Shown piece after piece: positions 44,848 through 57,950 of a stretch of 64,000 bases of DNA. Every line of letters begins with the position of its first letter. Position 1 is the first letter of the stretch. Under the pieces are notes generated by a model. The model was not told where the DNA came from. It saw only the letters and a program-made list of their open reading frames with translations, and ran no database searches. Position numbers and translations under genes: made by a program. This DNA comes from Amyloporia xantha (Eukaryota > Basidiomycota > Agaricomycetes > Polyporales > Adustoporiaceae): contig JAYKKR010000003.1 in the NCBI GenBank assembly GCA_036971615.1, positions 2,232,001 to 2,296,000 on the forward strand, in the 5' to 3' direction.

Positions 44848-47536
44848 TGCGTGTGCACGTCCGCGAGCAGCGCGAGGCGGTACACCGTCGACGCCAGCAG
44901 CGCCGTGCTCGACGCGTCCAGGAACGTCGACGTCTCGTTCGCGTAGTTGTGGAACAGCGACACGTTCGTTTGCTAGCGCGCAATCGCGGCAGGGTGCATC
45001 GCATCAGTTACCGTCTGCGGAACGGACAACGCGGATGCGGGGACGCACCAGATGCGCGTACATGCCGTCGTGGATCTCGCCCACCCAGCTCGCGAGGTCG
45101 CTCATCTCGCTCTTCATCGAGCTTGCCCACGGCGAGTGCTGCATCGTCGCCAGCACACGGAGCATGCCCGCTGCGGCCCAACCATTGCCTGTCGACCAGA
45201 AGCCCGGGTCCTGTCCCGACCCGAGCAGGATGTGCTGCCAGAGGCCTGCGTGGCTGTTGTACAGGTACGACCGATAGAGCTTGATCTGAGAGTGGAAGTC
45301 AGCGCTGCTGCAAGGTAGCCGAGACGAGACGGGACACACCTGCGTATATGCCTCCGTGAGGAGCGTCTGGTTCCCCGTCAGAACCGCGTAGTACGCAAGG
45401 AACGGCGGTACCATGTACACGCTGTCCGCCCTGGGCACGCACACGATCGTCAGCGGCAAGAGCGTCACGGACAGGAACACGACTCACCAAAGCTGCACCT
45501 GCTCGATCCGATGGCTGATCGCGCCGTCCGCAGTGCGCGGGACGACCGTGAGTGTGTACTGCAGCTGCTCCGTCGCCGCACGCGCATACGTCACCGCGCC
45601 GTCCACGCCCGCGAACGGCTCCGGTGCGCCCGTCCAATTCGCGAGCAGCACCGCCTGGCCGATCGACGCGGGATCCCCCGCTGCGCCGCCCGAGACGTTG
45701 ACGATCGGCTGCGGGACGGACACGTTCGAGCGCGTGCGCAGGACGTCGTACGCGATCTGCAGGACGGGGCGAGGGCGGACGCGTTGTAGGGTGCGGTGTA
45801 GGGCGGGGCTGGCGGTGGGAGGGACGCCTTGAAGAAGACAGCAAAGGACGGCGCGTCGGACTCGGTCAGCGCCTCGCCCTCGGTGCCGAGTTCCCAGCTA
45901 CGGGGAGGGATGGGTGAGTACTACAGAAGTAGGGAGCGGGAGACAGGACGACATGAATTTAAAATAGAATGTACATCCTGGTGTTGGCTCCCATCGGCTA
46001 GCGAGCTCATAAAGCTGGGAGCGCGCCAACACTCGTGCCTACTGCTCAGCTGTCTGCATATGCTGCCACTGTCAGGGGACGTATGATAACCAACGATGTC
46101 AGATCTCAACACCAAGTCTGCGTGCACACAGACATATCAGACCCATAGTCCTCATATGTGCACGGCGCGCTAAAACGGGTGAATCAACGCGACCCAGCGT
46201 CTGAGTTTCAGAACTCATAAAACGCGCCGAGGGCATGACACGGGTTTGTGACGCCCGGGTCAACCTGTGACCCGACCTGTGAATTACCTGTACGAATCAC
46301 AGGTGGCCCGTACATGTTACCTGGGTCGGGTACGGGTATGGCTACCCTTGGAACGGGCAAAACCTAGGTTGACCTGTGATGGGTTTCGGAGACCAAGTTT
46401 GAGAGACGTCATGCCAATTCTGGCAGGGTGGACGTGCCAGGTGTCTCCGATGTCCATATATATCAGACTGCTCTCCACGTTTCACAAGAAAGCGAACTTT
46501 TCATGGAGATGCATGGACTTAGCTACGAGTGCCGCTTGTCTCCAGGAGTGACCAAGAATCACGGCGAGACCACCGGAATGTCCGTACGAGCGATCCGAAG
46601 CTGTGGGGGATTGAGGGAGAGCATTTGAAGACTTCCGGTGTCTTCAACACCTGGTTCTTCTCGGTCCCTTCCTCCCCCATTTGCCTGCGGGTAGTCCGCA
46701 GATATCTGCAATATACCTGCAGGTAGACCCGGATGTAGCTGCACGGGTACGGGTCGGGTACGGTCACAAGTCCCAACCCTCAATTACCTGCAGGTATTAC
46801 CCACAAGCAACCCGGGTTAACCCGTGTCACATCTACGTTACGCGCCTGGCCTGACAAATAGGCATAACACTCCCGTCGGGTGAAAGGTCGAGACAGAAGG
46901 AAAGTGATACTAGAATCATGGGTTCGAGTAGGTCGCTCACAACAGAGCCGCCCGGTGGGCTGTGGCCAGCTAGTCCTAGCCTGATGTATACTGCAAACTC
47001 GCGCGCGGTATGCCCTGATGACATGCCACCATAGCAGCTACCATTCGCGCGGTCCATGCGTGCGACTGCCCCCCCTGCGTCCAAGTCAATAGCATCGCGT
47101 TATAGAAGTATGCCATCTGAGGCATAACGCTACAATCCCGAATTGAGACTCAACCACTCGCGATATCTCTGGCGGCATCCGCAAGCGATGCGCGGAGGCA
47201 GCCAGGATAGGATACCAAGTGGCGGTATACAGGATGAATGAGAGATCTGGGCTTTGAGGCTGCGAAGGACTTGGTATTGCTAGCTTCGAGAGATTCAACC
47301 ATGTTTAGAGCACGAACATGGAATAACACCTTCCCGAGCTCGATCGAGAGACTGAGGGAGGAAAACGACGCGGAGGGAACTCACGTCTGTTGCGCGCCGA
47401 GCCAAAGTTCATCCTTGACGGCGTCGAGCTGGGCGGTTGACAAATTTTGGGCGCGTGCGGAGAGGGCGGCTGAGAGGAAGATAAGGTGGGCGAGGAGGGC
47501 ACCCAGGAGCGATCGGGCACAGCGAGAGGGGAGCAT
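44304..47536 (-). pseudogene. GH105-like six-hairpin glycosidase, copy 4 (one frameshift, full tail)
   Basis: Exons 47536-47385, 45897-45488, 45430-45340, 45285-45049 and 44972-44304. It has the long C-terminus with the Ser/Thr-rich linker and the hydrophobic GPI-like tail, as in copy 1. Exon 3 is in frame. The only break seen is the 4-G run at 45,766-45,769 in exon 2, where five G's would keep the frame, so this copy is a single homopolymer base from being whole. The MITE at 47,655-48,017 sits 119 bp upstream of its start codon, in the 5' UTR or promoter. Upstream of the MITE the gene has flank D. Confidence 0.72.
46236..46829. mobile_element. Intron-1 inverted-repeat element, copy in GH105 copy 4
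   Basis: Same ends and same intronic site as in copies 1-3, one base shorter in a G-run near 46,615. It was present before the copies separated. Confidence 0.5.
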
Positions 47537-47654
47537 AGAAGGGAGCGTGATAAAGAGGGATGGAGACAGAGGTGGACGTGTCGGACGGCGGGGACGGGCA
47601 GAAGACTTGCATGGCTGCTGCTTGGCATCGACACGTCCCGTCAAACACTCCAAC

Positions 47655-48017
47655 AGGGCTGCTCAATTCTGCTCGCTCGGTGCGCGCTCGTCTGAGTACC
47701 TACCCGTTTTGGCCGTTTCCACTCGGCAGCCACGGCAAGCAGACCAGGTTGGGTCCTGGTATGGCTGAAGGTTTTCCTGACTGCAGGCTCGGTCAAAAAA
47801 TTCGTAAAAGTCATTAGCGTTTTTGTACATGTATACATAGCCTGTACGAAAGGTTTGGGCACGAGAATAGCTCGCACATGTCAGGAAATAATACACCTAC
47901 ACCCTGTGCAGCGCAGGTGGCTGATGCAGCGCGCTCGGATTTAGCCGTGTTCGAACAGCCTAAACAAGGAGGTGCTTGAGTGAGCGCGCACCAAGCGAGC
48001 AGAATTGAGCAGCCCTA
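47655..48017. mobile_element. 363-bp MITE with 35-bp terminal inverted repeats
   Basis: The ends start AGGGCTGCTCAATTCTGCTC and match in inverted orientation for 35 bp with one mismatch at position 24. Flanking AAC at 47,652-47,654 and 48,018-48,020 is a 3-bp target duplication; the empty site CCAACAGCTGCC is intact in copies 1, 2, 3 and 5 (for example at about 4551-4562). A 3-bp duplication fits PIF/Harbinger-like elements. No coding capacity. The insertion is unique to copy 4, so it postdates the duplications. Confidence 0.88.
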
Positions 48018-48020
48018 ACA

Positions 48021-49182
48021 GCTGCCATCGCGTCGCTCCTAGAGCGGGCGGGCGTCTTCCCCATGCTAGACCACATTCGGGAGCACGTCACGCCTGACTT
48101 CAGATCGGCGATTGGCGCCAGCTGCTCCGCGTCCCCTGCGACTGCTGCTCATTCTAGGTTTCTCTTTCTTTTTTTCCTGGAATCCTCGTCTGCAGCCAAG
48201 TGCCAAGCATCTGTTGCATATGCCGATAGCTTTGCAACGCCTACGAGCCTCGGCTCCACAAACTCAACGTTAAGCGTTTGCCATGGAGAGACCCGGACTC
48301 GCCCCCGCTGATCGGGGCAGGTTAACATTACACGACGCACTCTAATTCGCGGCTCTCAGCTTCATTACGTAGTGTTCGGTCTGCAAATGTCAATGTCTGG
48401 TCTTCACTATCATTATGTCATGCCAGCACAGATGTAGTCTGATTCTTCTGGCAGTGCTACTCTCCAGGAGGAATTGTTTTATCTTACTGGTCTCAGTCGA
48501 TCTGTCACGCCCAGGTTCTGGTTACAACCGAGAGCCATGCCTTTCCTTGTTGTCGACTGCGAAGTGGACAACTTTGCGGCACGATCCACTGGTACTTTTT
48601 TATGTGCGATTGTTTTGCTGTGGCCTCTATGTACTGCATATGGCGGTACATAGCCCCATGTCCACTCTCATGCGCTTACAGACTGTAGCAGGACCACATA
48701 TGTCTGATAAGCCACTACAGTGTAGTCTCAAATCTTTGGTATTTTGGAACCATGTCAGTGACGGCGTGCCGTGCGGCGTCCCATGGAAGGCCCAGGAAGC
48801 GGTATTCCGAAGCTCATCGACAGATGACCGGCCTTCTATCAGTGTATTGTGGAGAGTCTATACGCCCTGCACTCGCAATCGTAGTGGTGTGTCTCGTCAC
48901 CTTACTCGGATGTGCCGTCAGGTGAACGATGGCGAGAGTCGTATAGAGCCTCGAAGATGAGACGGATAAATCCCTCCTGTCTGACTCAGCTAATTTGCCA
49001 ACAATTAGCCTTCTATAGGTCCTTGTGTCCGCTCTTTCGTCGCCCGATGATCATATGAGCTCCAGGATGAGTCTTCCATGCAAGCAGGGTGCTATCATGT
49101 GTCCTCAGTCTATATAATCCTCCACCGACTTCCACTCACTGGTAAGATTTGCCTCGTTCGTCTTACCGAGCATTCGTCTGCG
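48021..49182. promoter_or_regulatory. Flank D, second copy
   Basis: Collinear with 24,360-25,498. It carries the CCG-N5-CGG palindrome at 48,303-48,317, the open frame 48,415-48,960 and a TATA-like word (ctatataatcc) near 49,112 before the MFS exon-1 fragment. Confidence 0.45.
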
Positions 49183-49394
49183 ATGGACGTCTCTGAGGAG
49201 AAGGTGCTCCCCGCGGATGTTTCGCAGCTCTCGTACGAAAACGGAGCCATCGAGGGCCGGCGCGTCTTGCGCAAGTTGGACTGGCGCCTGCTTCCGTTCG
49301 TGTCGGTTCTGTACCATCTCGCATTGAGAGCATTCCTATTGTGCTCAGGCGTGCAAAGTACTTGCTCGAAGCTCACAGAGACACGGACTAATGA
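49183..49394 (+). pseudogene. MFS transporter exon-1 fragment (in flank D, copy 4)
   Basis: Same N-terminus as the transporter at 25,499 (MDVSEEKVLPADVSQLSYE through RLLPFVSVLY), then a short deletion removes the exon-1 splice donor. Weak similarity continues to the DRTN codon region and stops near 49,394, where spacer S begins. It cannot encode a transporter. Confidence 0.75.
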
Positions 49395-52300
49395 CTGTAC
49401 TGACGGCTGAATCGAAGTCCGCTGGATGTTCTGTCCGTCAAGAAATCGAAAGTTGCCGTTCCCCCTTGTTCCCCCTCCCCACGCAACCGCCCCTTCCCTT
49501 CCCCGAACATCTGCTCCCCTCCCCTCCTCCCTGTAAATCTACCCCCTTCACCCCCCTCCCCTTGTTTCCTTGCAAACGGCCCTCTCGTTCGTCGCCGTCT
49601 CTTCCCTCTGCGCGCACTCTCTCACGGTGTGCAAACATCAACGGCCCAGCCTTCTCGAGGTGCACAGTCTGTCTGTTTCCTAACAGCTTCGATTCAGATC
49701 CCTGCAATCTGCTGTGACAGCTCTCATTAGAACAATGAAGCACCGAATACAGTGCCCGTCAGCTCACCGTCTTCCTCCGCTGTTCACACAAACGCACACA
49801 GCGCGTCGTCCAAACACCCGATCTCGCAAGTATAGACAACGGTGCCCACTCTCCATTCTCCTCCGTCCACCGAACATCACAATTTACCCATTTCGGGCTT
49901 TGCAGCAATCCTGCGCGCGGCCTTCCATTGTGACGGCTTATACAGATTGAGTCGGCCTCCCGCCCGCCGTCCGCTCCCTGCTGTAACTGTGATCCCGAGC
50001 TGCGAAATCCGTCTACGCGAATGGATGTGGACAGCGCGAGCATTTCGCAGGGGGCTGGCGACGGAGAGACCTCTGCGATGCGAAATTCCACCAGTCAGCT
50101 CACTCAGGGTATCAGACAACAGCAACATACCTCAAATCATTTTCCCGACCGACACTGTGCAAGCCCCAACCCAGGGCGCAGATCCTACACCACGCACCCT
50201 CAGTATTTGTAAAAATCGAATGTGATGCCTCTCACCGTTCTCAATACTTGCGTAAGTACCTGTCCCGCGCCGTCCACTGCACACATTTGTCCGTCTGTTC
50301 CGTCTAGTCCGGCACAGACACGAGGCAAGGTAATGTCGTCCGTTGCGATGCACGCCCTGTAGACAGAACCCATGCACTGACGAAAAAAAGAATGGTCAGT
50401 TTCCCAAATGAGAGTGCATGGATCAAGGCACTTGCCTCATCATGTCTTGCGCTCATGCAACGCCATGCTTCCCGTCCGGACGCGGATCCGAGTGTCGGTC
50501 ATCCGTCCACTTCGTTGATTCCTATGCGAGGTCGGTGAACCTGTCGGACAGTCTTCGCTGACTGTGCTAGTAACCAGCCTGTGATCGTGGTACAGGCCGT
50601 ACGTCCACCGTCCTGTACTTGCGGTCTGAGACCGTAGGGCTGATCGTCCACATCGACGAAATGCGGGGAGCGCGCCTGTCGTTCTCCTGAACAATGGACT
50701 GTATCGCATGCTGTCCAGCTCGATCGAGACTGTCCGGTCGCTGAATGGGGGACTCTGACGATGTGCGCAGTCTCATATGCATGATGTAAACACCACGAGG
50801 TCATCCTACGCTCCGAGTCAGCTCAGAGTCAGAGCAAATGAACATCAATAAAGACATACCTCCCTGCCTATCCAGGTCTGTGTGCGTCCATTCGATGAGC
50901 CACATGAATCTAAACTCGAAGTGAGTCCGGAAATCCTCAAGGAAACTCAAAAACACAGTACCTGCAACTTTGATCTCCGCCGTTCACAACTGACTGAAAC
51001 TCTCATGAGACTAAACGATCTGCATACCCGTGACTGACAGGCCGAGGAGACTGGTCAAGCTAGGGTGGCGTCCGGTACAGCACTGCCCATAAGTTGGATG
51101 CCATGTCCGAGTTGCACCATCTACGAATCGTCCGGTGTGAGTCGTTCAGGGACGGTGCTTTGCTCAGAAACTGTCCATTCTGCTTGATCGTCCATTAGGT
51201 CACGGCGTGCCAGCAAAGGACTCGGAAGCTGCTCGCGCCCGGCTTCTGATGCATATTGGGAGAACTGGCGTAGGTGCTGTCTATGAATAGAGTCGAGACT
51301 GAGACACATGCGACGCGTCCACTGTCCAATCAGAACACGATCACGTGTAACCAAGCTTCTGCTTACCTTGAGCAATCACCGAGACTGGCTGGCTTCTCGC
51401 AGCGCATCCGTGCACATTTCAATCCTCACTGATTTATCACCTCAAGCTACAACAAGAGGCTATGGTCAGCTCAAGTTGCAAGAGGGGCATGACAGTCACT
51501 TACTAAATCTTGCTATCCCTGCATCGGAGTACCATGCATAGATCCTAGTACTAAGGAAGAAGCAACAATAATAATACTACAGTGTACGAGCATAATGGCG
51601 GACAGCAGGATAGGGGGGCACGGGCTGGATCGTGTTGCAGGTAAGTGGTCTTATGTATATCAAATTGGCGGAGAGAGAGCTCAGATCTTTTCACCTGTCT
51701 GATGCTCGGCGGCCCAGGCCTACGGGCTAGCCACCGCTATGCACAAAGCATCCAGTGAGCCGACGGTAACCACTGATGAAATTAGATTTTTGAATTTACT
51801 GTGTGAATTTTGCAACCGCCGACAAGCCATCAACCAATTCCCAGGCTGCATTTACGTTGATCTCAGCTTGGCATCCAGCACTTTTTTGCCGAAATTGATG
51901 TTTCACCTCATAATAGCAAATTCATAATCAACACGTGTTTCTGTTGCACTTGAGATTTCACATAGATCGGAAATTCCGCTGATAAGATTCTTGAAGGTTA
52001 TCAGGAGTCAGGAGCATGCTGCGTGCATTGTGCAACAGTATTGTTCCATTGCACACAGCCATATTAGAATTTTGTTGCTGTATTTGGCACTGATATGCGC
52101 AAGTCACTGCTAATGTACACTGTGGACCGGGAAAAGTGTACTGAGCAAAGCCAAGATCTCCGAGTCATACTACATAGTCGACTGAGCTATCGGCTGCCGG
52201 GCATGTCCAAATTCCACTGAGCAATGCAAGTGGTATTGACAGTCAGGTTGTAGACAGGAGCAGGATGCCAGAAGGAACATGCTGCTGAGGCAGTAGTCGC

Positions 52301-55300
52301 AGTGAGAGTATTGAAGAACAATATTCATGAACTCGGAGGAGTAGGCCAAGTTTGCGCGAGAGCGATCAGCGTGATCTTGATCGGATACCTATCCTGACTT
52401 CAGCCACAGCAGACTCGGAAGGCCTCCGAGCTCGTCTGCTTTCTCCTCTGAGCACGGTGTTTCTTCGCAATCTGTGCAGCAATATGTCGATAATATGTTC
52501 TTGTACTGATTCATCTCGGCTGTGAAGTTAACTACTGCCCATCCAGCCTGAGGTGATTGTGACCGGCGATTCATTTCTCTTTACTCGAAGTTGCGCCGAC
52601 TCGGACATGCACATCTCAAAGCCCGGACCAATTACTAAGTGTATGATCATGCCCTGCCTTAGATCGTCTTAGATCTCGCTTTCACCTGCGTTCTTCCTGG
52701 TTTTGCTCATCGCAACATTTGGAAGAAGCGAAGGATATTTCTGTCTTCAAGTTGATGCGAGATATTTCACATAGGCAGCGTTCGGCATCTTTTGCCAGAG
52801 TCTCGCGGACCAATGAAGGCGCATGCAAACCCCTCCGAAGCCCGGGGGCTGGGCCGTTTCGTGCGTTAGGTATCCTCGGAGATGTACGAGGAGTGCACAT
52901 AAATATCTATACAAAGTGTATGTATTCCGTCGCAAACTCTATCGTTTGCCATTGCATTGACTGGCTTTGATACTCCTACAGACTTTGAATACCACAGTAG
53001 ACGACTTAGTAATATACGATTCAAACTGACGAAGACGCATCAGTAATCGAACACAACGTTGTAGTAAGGATTCGCAGTGTCTGAACTTGCGAGGAATGCA
53101 GCACCGAGAGAAGAACGCGCAAGAGAAGCACTAGTAGCTACGCTTAGTCCGTCTGCTTTGCGGTCAGCGCTCGATCGTCATGTCGATGGCTCTTCCGTGT
53201 TTCGATCGTTGGTACGTACTCCTCCGAATCTCCAGGCTTCCGATAGCCGCTGTCTGTCCTCTCGGACGTACGGATCGTTCTCCGTTCCGATGGGAATGGC
53301 TGGCTCGGGCTTCGGTTTGGAAGGTTCTTATGAACTCGGTAGTCCGTCCTGTCAGTGGTGACGGCAGCAGAAGCTTTCAAGTCCGTCACAGGTAGGCAGG
53401 TACGTTCGTTCACATGCTTGAACGAGGTTGTTTCTCATTTCTGTCCGGTAGCTCATTCATACAGTGGGCTGCTGTCTGTATCACATCTTATTTTGCTGAC
53501 CAGACCACTGTGAGGACGACACCAATCGTCTCCGTAGCTTGCAAGCTGTCGGACAACCTTGAAAGCAAATGTTCGGCGGACCGCGGACACGCATATTTCG
53601 CGTAAGGATTCTCGGCATGTGCTGGCGAGTGCTGGGCAGGCGTTGCGTAAGGCGGCGTATCGCTTGGATGCTACCATTACGACGCCCGCCCCGTTGTAAG
53701 AATGTTCGCCCGTTTACGAACTTAGTGCATCAAATACCGTACATGTTGGCAGCGCGGTATGCCGTCCACTGATGTAATTACGCAGGTTGTGGGCCGGACA
53801 GATTGGGCGACGACATGCGCGCGGCCCTCCCATTGGAGTCGGAACTTGAAGTAGAGGAACACGGAACGGGAAACACGTTCACCGTATCCGAAATGGTAAG
53901 CTCTACACCTCCGGTTCGGTCTTGCAAATGCTGACCAGCGCTGCTCCCCTATGGAACGTAGGACCTGCACCGCTGCATTCCTATGTGCTCTGTGTGCAGC
54001 GCGAGAATGAGCATATTCCGTTATGTTGTCCTCCTGACTGTCCTCCTTCCCAGAAGACGGTTGACAATGCCACTCTCCCATGCAACGAACAACTTCGCAA
54101 TATGATCGATGATGCGTGCGAATACGCGCGCGGGCGTTTCACGGCGAACTTCGCCTTCTTCTGACACAGAGGCGACGTCCGAACACTTGGCGTTGAATTC
54201 AAGACTGAAGCGGTTGCTGGGTACGTACGACGGTAGGGCTACGACACATGGATTCCGGCGCAGACAGGGAGGCCGAAGTGGGGAATGGGGAGGGTATGGC
54301 GTGAGAAGGAGAGATTGGAGGAGGATATAAGCTGGGGGAGCTGTTGAGTGACGGTCAGTATCATGTCCTTCCTCCTTTCTCTCTTACCACCCCTCCCCTT
54401 TCTGCCCCTCGACGGAGCATCTCCACTCTCCGTCTCTTTTCCATTCACATTCCTTGTTCGCCGCCCCTTCCATTGCACTTCCGTCTCTTGGGAGCACGTC
54501 AGTCGACGGTCACGGTTCGTCATTGTTTTGTTCTCATTGTGCTGACATAGTGGTTTAGCTGGCTGTTCATGCCTGCACGACGGACGCCGAACGTGCAATG
54601 CACGCTGACGACGCGTCGGTCAGGCATCACGTTCGATTCTTCCCAACATCTTCTAACACCTCAAACGCCGCAACGACACCGGACGATCCTCACAGCACCG
54701 GTACGCAATCACGAGCATTGGCTATCTGCGTGATGCGCCGATCGGGTTAGCCGTCCTGGGTGGTGCGTAGCCCCTTGTCGGGATCTGGCAGAACTCGCCT
54801 AAATCTGATGCCCTTAGCTAGTGATTATACCCAATCCGTACAGACTTGCACATCCCGCGTGGCGCGACGGACGTTATAAGCCTGCTGAGCGAATGTATGT
54901 ATAAGCTCGAATATCTGCTGTGAGCTTGTTGATGCTGACCAATGAAGCTGGAGTCTATCTACATGTAAACCGAATATGCCCGCATCTGCATGCAACGGCG
55001 TTGGGACGGATCGGCGCGTACGGTATGTGTGTTTATTCGATATCTCATATGTTCGAATGACTAATGGGTGTCCTTTGTTCCAGAATGGAAACCATACCTC
55101 TCGAAGTCAATCCGTGCGGAATGTAGCCTGAGACGCTATGTTGGCTGCGCATCGTCTGCGCCCGTGAATAAAGCGATTGCCGTGACGAGTCGGGCGCACT
55201 GGTTCGGATGAGATTGAAGAAAGAATGATGGACGGCGATTGCAGGTGGCAGAAGTGAGTATCACTCCAGCACGTCGAGCGAAGGCGGTTCGCCTCGCCTG

Positions 55301-55385
55301 AGTACGAACGGCGCGTGTAAGCTCGAATTCGGCTTACATTTTGAATACTCGTGGCTGATCATGTCGAACAGATATATTCCGACTG
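49395..55385. other. Spacer S4: no recognisable gene
   Basis: Homologous to 4860-10,640 with moderate divergence, including a rearranged polypyrimidine tract (49,455-49,577). The candidate open 3' exon persists at 53,935-54,164. No transposon proteins seen. Confidence 0.5.
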
Positions 55386-56263
55386 GTTTACTCATGTAGT
55401 TTACATGACAGGTACGTAATGGCGCCGCGGACATCCGTGCTCGCAGTGTGCGCATTGTCTCTGCGCGAGACGTCGAGAGCAGCCCCCGCTTTCGACAAGC
55501 GCGTTCAGCACGGGGTGGACGTCTGTCCGCACAGGCCCGCCGCGACTCTGCCGTCCGACATGAGCCTCTGCACCCTGTAAGTGGACGACAGCGCGGACGG
55601 CGTCCGTCTGTTGCCGGGCAACACGCCATTCACCCACGCCACGAGTAGTCAGCTGAGAGAGAAAGTAGATATAAGATACGTACCGTTCTCTAGCCGGACT
55701 CAGGCGGACACCCGCTCGCTGTCTGGATCGTGCAGCAGCGAGCGCGCTCGCTCCCAGAGAAGCAAGCGCACTATGCCTCGTTCGACGAGGGCATGCGCGT
55801 CGATGCGCTCCGCAGGTGCAGCGTCCGTAACTCGGATAAGACGCTTGATTGGCCGTGTAGAGGCCGTACGGGAGTTGAGTCGCTTCGGACGGATACACGT
55901 GAGCCGTCCTCCCTCCGACTTGTTCCCATATACGAACTATGCCGGACGATGCCCGGTAAACGACATCCCTGCGCTCGCAGTCTGGATCATCCAGTGGACG
56001 ACGGCTCGACCGTCGTGAGTGCCCTGTGCGCGCTCTGTCAGAAGAGTTCGGACCAGCACCTTGTCCGCCGGACGAGAACGCACGGTCCCTCGCGCCGTCG
56101 ACACAACACTGGATCACGCTCTGGTTCTGGAATGGACGGGCGTCACCCGACAGATGATGCCCAGCCCCCAGTCCACAGCGGACAGCGTGTGATCTCTGAA
56201 TGAACGCCTTCCGACACCAGGGCGAGACGCGCTGTTCGCGAACGGTAGGGCGGGCATCCGTAC
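55386..56263 (-). pseudogene. Block X beside GH105 copy 5: GC-rich coding-like remnant
   Basis: Third copy of the unidentified block, slightly diverged from 10,641-11,517 and 20,541-21,407. It runs into the truncated last exon of GH105 copy 5. Confidence 0.25.
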
Positions 56264-57811
56264 CTACGTAAGAGAGAGGTCCGTCGAGTATGCGGACGAG
56301 TTGAACGGCGTCGATGAGGGGGCGACGCTCGACGTGGAGACATTTGACGAGCCCGTTGCGCTCGCACTGCTGCTGCTACTACCGCTCTGCGTGTGCACGT
56401 CCGCGAGCAGCGCGAGGCGGTACACCGTCGACGCCAGCAGCGCCGTGCTCGACGCGTCCAGGAACGTCGACGTCTCGTTCGCGTAGTTGTGGAACAGCGA
56501 CACGTTCGTTTGCTGCCGCGCAGAGAGAGAGAGCATCGCGTTAGTTGCTGCCTGCACGAACGACGACCGGGGTAAGGGGACACACCAGTTGCGCGTACAT
56601 GCCATCGTGGATCTCGCCCACCCAGCTCGCGAGGTCGCTCATCTCGCTCTTCATCGAGCTTGCCCACGGCGAGTGCTGCATCGTCGCGAGCACCCGCAGC
56701 ATCCCTGCTGCCGCCCACCCGTTGCCCGTCGACCAGAAGCCCGGATCCTGCCCCGACCCGAGCAGGATGTGTTGCCAGAGGCCCGCTTGGCTATTGTAGA
56801 GGTACGACCGGTAGAGCTTGATCTATGCGTGGAAGTCAGCGCTGCTGCAACGCAACCAAGCCGAGCCGGGACACACCTGCGTATATGCCTCCGTGAGGAG
56901 CGTCTGGTTCCCCGTGAGCACCGCGTAGTATGCGAGGAACGGTGGCACCATGCACACGAGGATATCACCTACTCTCGCTGGGTTGAGTGCGTTGCGCTGG
57001 ATTTCGGAATTCACCGGCAGAACAGTTCGCAGCGAGCGTGACGGCGCGCTCTGCTGCATAGACTGACCTGAATTTCAGTCAATTGCCATATCTCACGCGT
57101 CCATCCATCCTCCCCCGGCTCTCGCTGCATGTGCGTACTTCTGGCACGCGCGAAGCATGGAGGCAGCCATGAACAGGCGCGGGTCAGAGTCCGTTGGAGC
57201 CCAACGCATTTCAGCACAAGTAGCGCAGGGAGGTGAATATGATTTATCCCTCCCCATTTCCCTGAATGTATCTCGTTGTGGATAGGGGTTCTCCGCTGCC
57301 CTGGGGGTTGGCAACCGAGAGTCTCCTCGTGAGTTGAGTTGCATAAACTCGACAACCTGTAAGCAAATGGCCTGCATCTTTCAGCACGGCCTTTGAAGAC
57401 CCAGCTGGCTTGCGGAAGGGACGAGCAAGACAGTCCAGAGATCGCACGCTCAGCAATGAGCATGGAGGACCAAGGAGAGTGCCAGTGCACGACAGGACCT
57501 CGGGGGCTAACCCTGGTGACGACGACGGTCGGTAGTAGGACCGTGACAGTCGCAAGGCCGGTGAGCGCGACCTGCAACTTCAGCACTTGACCGTTTGATA
57601 CTGGCGTCCAACATAACACGAACAGAAAAGATAGAGAGAAAGGGGAGACGATCGCTCACGTCTGTTGTGCGCCGAGCCAGAGTTCATCCTTGACGGCGTC
57701 GAGCTGGGCGGTTGTCAGGTTCTGGGCGCGTGCGGGGAGGACTGCGGGGAGGAAGATAAGGTGGGCGAGGAGGGTGCCCAGGAGCGATCGGGCACGGCGA
57801 GAGGAGAGCAT
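56264..57811 (-). pseudogene. GH105-like gene, copy 5, lacking exon 2
   Basis: The most diverged copy. Exon 1 (57811-57660) encodes a variant signal peptide (MLSSRRARSLLGTLLAHLIF) and ELWLGAQQ. Exon 4 (56822-56586) and the short-tailed exon 5 (56512-56264) are open. Exon 3 is partial, from about 56,952 to 56,877, starting inside VYMVPPFLAYYAV, so the probable catalytic Asp is lost. Exon 2 and the long intron 1 are absent, replaced by about 700 bp of unrelated sequence. It cannot make a normal enzyme. Confidence 0.7.
56953..57659. other. Unrelated segment replacing exon 2 and intron 1 in GH105 copy 5
   Basis: About 700 bp found nowhere else in the window. One minus-strand frame (57,011-57,619) is open for 202 codons with a hydrophobic patch (LQVALTGLATVTVLLPTVVV), but I recognise no family. 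The left break falls inside GH105 exon 3, so this looks like a deletion-plus-insertion event. Confidence 0.45.
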
Positions 57812-57950
57812 AGCAGAGAGCGTGGAGGGAGACAAAGGCGGACGAGTGGGAGCGATGCTGGATGAGGGCTATGAGAAGACGGCGGGGACGGGCAGAAGAC
57901 CTTCATGGCAGCTGCTTGGCATCGACACGTCCAGTCCAGACACTCCAACA

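Larger units (their letters stand above)
48021..57950. repeat. Second-family tandem unit (about 9.93 kb), complete
   Basis: Flank D, MFS fragment, spacer S, block X and GH105 copy 5. It aligns with 57,951 to the window end at an offset of about 9.93-9.94 kb; the spacers of these two units are almost identical to each other but differ from units 1 and 2 by scattered substitutions and indels. The unit therefore amplified separately from units 1-3. Confidence 0.85.

Noticed and set aside
53077..53361. 94-codon frame in spacer S4
   Set aside because: It needs a GTG start, which is not credible for a fungal nuclear gene, and the homologous sequence in units 1 and 2 is in a different frame.
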